Origin: Pseudomonadota bacterium
GTDB lineage: Bacteria > Pseudomonadota > Alphaproteobacteria > Sphingomonadales > Sphingomonadaceae
DNA length: 18,043 nt
Assembly: GCA_023387085.1 (NCBI GenBank)
Contig: JAEWIL010000065.1
Coordinates: 1-18,043, forward strand
Direction: 5' to 3'
Within the stretch, counting starts at the first letter, position 1; the number at the start of each line of letters is the position of its first letter. A program made the position numbers and the translations under genes. The notes beneath the pieces were generated by a model. The model was not told the origin of the DNA. It worked only from the letters and a program-made list of their open reading frames with translations, and ran no database searches. Shown piece by piece: positions 15,182 to 18,043 of this stretch.

Positions 15182-16094
15182 CGGCTCCCGCCCCTCCGTC
15201 GACCGGCGCGAGCCCCTTTTCGCCGCCGCCCAGCGAATAGACATAGGCCGACAGCATCTTGATCGTCACCGGGTCGAGCCGGCCGCCCCAGCGCGGCATC
15301 ACGCCGTTCCGCGGCTGGTTCACCGTCGCGGTCAGGCTGGCGCGGTCGCCACCATAGAGCCAGATCGCATCGGTCAATTTCGGCGCGCCGACCTGCCGCC
15401 CGCCCTCGCCCGTGGCGCCGTGGCAGACCGCGCAATTGTCGGCGAACAGCGTCGCCCCGCGCGCCGACGATGCGCTGCGTTTCTCCTGCCCGCTGATCGT
15501 TCGGACGAAGCTCACCACATCGGCAATCTGGCCGGCATCAAGGATACCGTCGCGGCCGAAGGCCGGCATCTGGCTGGTTCGCGTTGCCTTGTGGTCGGGA
15601 TTCCGGATGCCGTGCGTGATCGTATATTCGATCGTCGCCAGATCGCCGCCCCACAGCCAGTCGTCGTCGGTCAGGCTGGGGTAGAGGTTCTTCACCCCTG
15701 CTCCCCCGGCACCATGGCACTGGACGCAATGAACGCGAAACGCCGCGCCGCCGCCCTGTACCGCCGCCTGCATCAGTTCGGGCTTTGCCGGCAGATCGGC
15801 AATCGCGGTCGCCGCGATGGCATTGACCGTCGGCGCGCGACGCTTTGCGTCGGCCGCCAGCTCCTTCGCGAGCTCGCCGCGGCTCGACCAGCCGAGCACA
15901 CCCTTGGTCGCGCTGTCGACCATCGGCCACGCCGGATAGAGGACGACATAGGCGAGGCCCCAGACGATCGTGGCGTAGAAGGTCCACAGCCACCAGCGCG
16001 GCATCGGCGTATCGAGTTCCTCGATCCCGTCCCACTCGTGGCCGACCGTACTCGTGCCGGTCGCCTCGTCGATGCGCTGTTTCAGGTCAGCCAT
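15168..16094 (-). CDS. ccoP: cbb3 oxidase subunit III, dihaem cytochrome c CcoP
   Basis: This 308-residue protein brings electrons to the oxidase. One membrane helix (about 34-54) anchors two cytochrome c domains with haem motifs CVQCH (123-127) and CAVCH (221-225). Probable axial methionines are Met176 in QMPAFG and Met266 in VMPRWG. The N-terminal HEWDGIEELDTPMPRWW is the standard CcoP signature. The start overlaps the end of ccoQ by eight nt and its end overlaps ccoG. Both haem sites are intact, in contrast to the single site in ccoO nearby. Confidence 0.95.
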   Translation of the reverse strand: MADLKQRIDEATGTSTVGHEWDGIEELDTPMPRWWLWTFYATIVWGLAYVVLYPAWPMVDSATKGVLGWSSRGELAKELAADAKRRAPTVNAIAATAIADLPAKPELMQAAVQGGGAAFRVHCVQCHGAGGAGVKNLYPSLTDDDWLWGGDLATIEYTITHGIRNPDHKATRTSQMPAFGRDGILDAGQIADVVSFVRTISGQEKRSASSARGATLFADNCAVCHGATGEGGRQVGAPKLTDAIWLYGGDRASLTATVNQPRNGVMPRWGGRLDPVTIKMLSAYVYSLGGGEKGLAPVDGGAGADGQP

Positions 16095-16245
16095 GCTCGT
16101 CGTCCTTGAAGATCATGTTCGCGGCCTCTTCATTGCGGTCGCGCGCGCTCGGCCGGAACGGCCAGGCGATAAGGGTGAGGAACAGCAGCGCCATCGCGAG
16201 CAACCCCCAGCTATCGGCGAAATGGCGAAGCTCGTCGTAGCTCAT
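16087..16245 (-). CDS. ccoQ: cbb3 oxidase subunit IV CcoQ
   Basis: This 52-residue membrane protein begins MSYDELRHFADSWG and has one helix, LLAMALLFLTLIAWPF (15-30), followed by a charged tail beginning RPSARDRNEEAANMIF, the usual CcoQ pattern. It stabilises the oxidase complex. Its ATG overlaps the ccoO stop (ATGA, 16242-16245), and it overlaps ccoP by eight nt. Confidence 0.92.
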   Translation of the reverse strand: MSYDELRHFADSWGLLAMALLFLTLIAWPFRPSARDRNEEAANMIFKDDEHG

Positions 16246-17005
16246 GGCGCCGCCTCCGTTTCGCCGGCGCGTTCCTGCGGCGCCGCCCGTTCGACATCGA
16301 CGAGCGTGCCGAGCATCTGGAGATAGGCGATCAGCGCATCCATCTCGGTCACGCGCGCCGGGTCGCCGTCGAAGTCGCGGACCTGCGCCTTGGGATAGCG
16401 TTTCTGCAGGTCGCCGGCGCCGGCGTCGGGATCGGCCTGCGCCCGGATGTCGTCGTTCGCCTTTGCGATGTCGGCCTTGGTATAGGGCACCCCGACGCGA
16501 TAGAGCGCGGTCAGGTCGTTCGCCATGTCGCCGGTCTGGAGATCACGTTCGGCGAGAAACGCATAGGGCGGCATGATCGACTCAGGCACCACGCTGCGCG
16601 GGTCGATCAGATGCGCCTTGTGCCATTCGTCCGAATAGCGGCCGCCGACGCGCGCCAGGTCGGGCCCGGTGCGCTTCGACCCCCATTGGAACGGATGGTC
16701 GTACATGCTCTCGGCGGCGAGGCTGTAATGGCCGTAGCGTTCGACCTCGTCGCGGAACGGTCGGATCATCTGGCTGGGGCAGGTGTAGCAGCCTCGCGCA
16801 TATAGATGTTGCGCCCGGCGAGCTCGAGCGGCGTGTAGGGCCGCATCCCCTCGACCTTCTCCACCGTGTTGTCGATCCAGAAGAGCGGCGCGATCTCGAC
16901 GATGCCGCCGATCGTGACGGTGAGCAGCGCAAGCGCACCGAGCAACGTCACGTTGCGCTCGATCTTCTTGTGGCTGAAGCCCTTTTTGGCGGGTTTGGTG
17001 GCCAT
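16242..17005 (-). pseudogene. ccoO: cbb3 oxidase subunit II CcoO, frameshifted at its haem c site
   Basis: CcoO is the membrane-anchored monohaem cytochrome c that passes electrons from CcoP to CcoN. Residues 1-71 run in one frame, with a membrane helix at about 20-44, up to GRNIYMRE. The family sequence resumes one frame over as GCYTCPSQMIRPFRDEVERY and continues normally to the stop. Adding one base at about 16793, where GAGGC would become GAGGGC, joins the halves into 254 residues. The haem motif expected as CYxCH reads CYTCP: the codon at 16776-16778 is CCC instead of CAC, so the axial His is lost. Without repair the first frame ends eight codons past the break (E-A-A-T-P-A-P-A-R). All other CcoO landmarks, such as YGHYSLAAES, HPFQWGSKRTGPDLARVG and DALIAYLQMLGT, are intact. 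A sequencing error cluster is a real alternative to genuine loss. Confidence 0.9.
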
Positions 17006-17017
17006 GGTCGGGGCTCC

Positions 17018-18043
17018 TTATTCGGCGGGGACGGGCGCGAGCGGACGGTCCGCCGCGGCGTTGTACGGGGTTTCGGTCATCGGCTTTTCGGTGCGGACCC
17101 TGCCGCCGAGCGTCGCCCAGACGTTGACGACCATGATCACGAAGCCGGCGAGATACATTGCCCCGCCCGCAGCGCGGATCAGATACATCGGGTGCATCGC
17201 GGCAACGCTTTCGGCAAAGCTGTAGACCAGGTAGCCGTCGGCCCCATATTCGCGCCACATCAGCCCCTGCATAATGCCCGCGACCCACATCGACGCGGCG
17301 TAGAAAACGATCCCGACGGTCGCGAGCCAGAAGTGCCAGTTGACCATACGGAGGCTGTAAAGGCGCTGACGGCCCCACAGGCGCGGCACCAGATAATAGA
17401 CGCAGGCAAAGGTGATCATGCCGTTCCAGCCGAGCGCCCCGCTGTGCACATGACCGATCGTCCAGTCGGTGTAGTGCGACATGGAGTTGACCCATTTGAT
17501 CGACATCATCGGGCCTTCGAAGGTGCTCATGCCGTAGAAGGCGAGCGCCATCACCATCATGCGGATGATCGGGTCGGTGCGGATCTTGTCCCACGCGCCA
17601 TTGAGCGTCATCAGCCCGTTGATCATCCCGCCCCAGCTCGGCATCCACAGGATCACCGAAAAGACCATGCCCAGCGTCTGCGCCCAGTCGGGAAGCGCGG
17701 TGTAATGGAGGTGGGGCGGACCCGCCCAGATGTAGAGGAAGATCAGCGACCAGAAGTGGATGATCGACAGGCGATAGCTGTACACGGGCCGCTCGGCCTG
17801 CTTCGGCACGAAATAATACATCATCGCAAGGAAGCCGGCGGTCAGGAAGAACCCGACCGCATTATGCCCGTACCACCATTGCGTCAGCGCATCCTGGACC
17901 CCGGCGAAGGCGGCGTAGCTCTTCGAGCCGAAGATGCTCGCCGGCACCGACAGATTGTTGACGATGTGCAGCATCGCAATGGTGACGATGAAGCTCAGGT
18001 AGAACCAGTTCGCGACGTAGATATGCGGTTCGCGGCGCTTGAC
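17018..18043 (-). CDS. ccoN: cbb3 oxidase catalytic subunit I CcoN (C-terminal 341 residues; runs past window end)
   Basis: CcoN is the membrane subunit with haem b, high-spin haem b3 and CuB where oxygen is reduced. The window holds the C-terminal 341 residues; the N-terminus and promoter are beyond 18043. Recognisable parts are EPHIYVANWFYLSF, the helix with QWWYGHNAVGFFLTAGF, where the His is a CuB ligand, YIWAGPPHLHYTALPDW with the paired histidines, and GHVHSGALGWNGM, which contains the haem-ligand histidines. Hydrophobic helices continue to about 50 residues before the end. The stop is TAA, and ccoO follows after 12 nt with an AAGGAG ribosome binding site that overlaps that stop. All conserved residues in the visible part appear intact. 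Confidence 0.95.
   Translation of the reverse strand, partial: VKRREPHIYVANWFYLSFIVTIAMLHIVNNLSVPASIFGSKSYAAFAGVQDALTQWWYGHNAVGFFLTAGFLAMMYYFVPKQAERPVYSYRLSIIHFWSLIFLYIWAGPPHLHYTALPDWAQTLGMVFSVILWMPSWGGMINGLMTLNGAWDKIRTDPIIRMMVMALAFYGMSTFEGPMMSIKWVNSMSHYTDWTIGHVHSGALGWNGMITFACVYYLVPRLWGRQRLYSLRMVNWHFWLATVGIVFYAASMWVAGIMQGLMWREYGADGYLVYSFAESVAAMHPMYLIRAAGGAMYLAGFVIMVVNVWATLGGRVRTEKPMTETPYNAAADRPLAPVPAE

Noticed and set aside
16770..16800. Programmed frameshift as an explanation of ccoO
   Set aside because: There is no slippery heptamer or following structure, CcoO is not known to be made this way, and the nearby His to Pro change would not be explained.
1..18043. tRNA, rRNA, CRISPR array or complete insertion sequence
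   Set aside because: No tRNA-like cloverleaf, regular repeat-spacer pattern or transposase motif was seen in the window.

Overview
The window is high-GC DNA from an alphaproteobacterium, most likely a sphingomonad (order Sphingomonadales). Three things support this: a short LOV-HTH photoreceptor of the Erythrobacter EL222 type, an inverted repeat built on CTCGTCATGCTGAAC of a kind I know from sphingomonad genomes, and the gene order of the cbb3 oxidase cluster. The order is an inference from these features, not the result of a search.

Region 1 (1-5042) is a catabolic module. Three minus-strand genes form a tight operon: hyuA (ATP-dependent hydantoinase/oxoprolinase subunit A), hyuB (subunit B) and an isochorismatase-family amidase cut by the window edge. 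A GntR/HutC-family regulator diverges from it. The 173-bp intergenic region carries two TTCGAAC sites whose centres are 21 bp apart. The likely chemistry is ATP-dependent opening of a cyclic amide or ureide, then hydrolysis of the N-carbamoyl product.

Region 2 (5043-5657) is a 615-bp gap between convergent genes. It holds an AT-rich patch with direct repeats and a 16-nt palindrome, and a 122-bp inverted repeat.

Region 3 (5658-9332) is a light and photoprotection module. A LOV-HTH blue-light transcription factor on the minus strand diverges from a plus-strand pair: a COG3380-type flavin oxidoreductase and a crtI-type phytoene desaturase with a TTG start. Downstream lies a decayed fragment of a LolD/MacB-type ABC transporter ATPase.

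Region 4 (9416-18043) is the high-affinity cbb3 oxidase locus on the minus strand: ccoN (cut by the window end), ccoO, ccoQ, ccoP, ccoG, ccoH, ccoI, ccoS, a small secreted cysteine-rich protein, then hemN. Most junctions are ATGA or GTGA overlaps. A perfect FNR/FixK box lies just before hemN. As given, ccoO is broken: one base is missing exactly at its haem c motif, and the axial-ligand codon four codons later reads Pro instead of His. This is either a sequencing error cluster or a genuinely disabled oxidase subunit.

The strongest leads for new biology are the LOV-HTH/flavoprotein/crtI module, the unnamed CxxxCH protein built into the cbb3 biogenesis operon, and the ccoO lesion.
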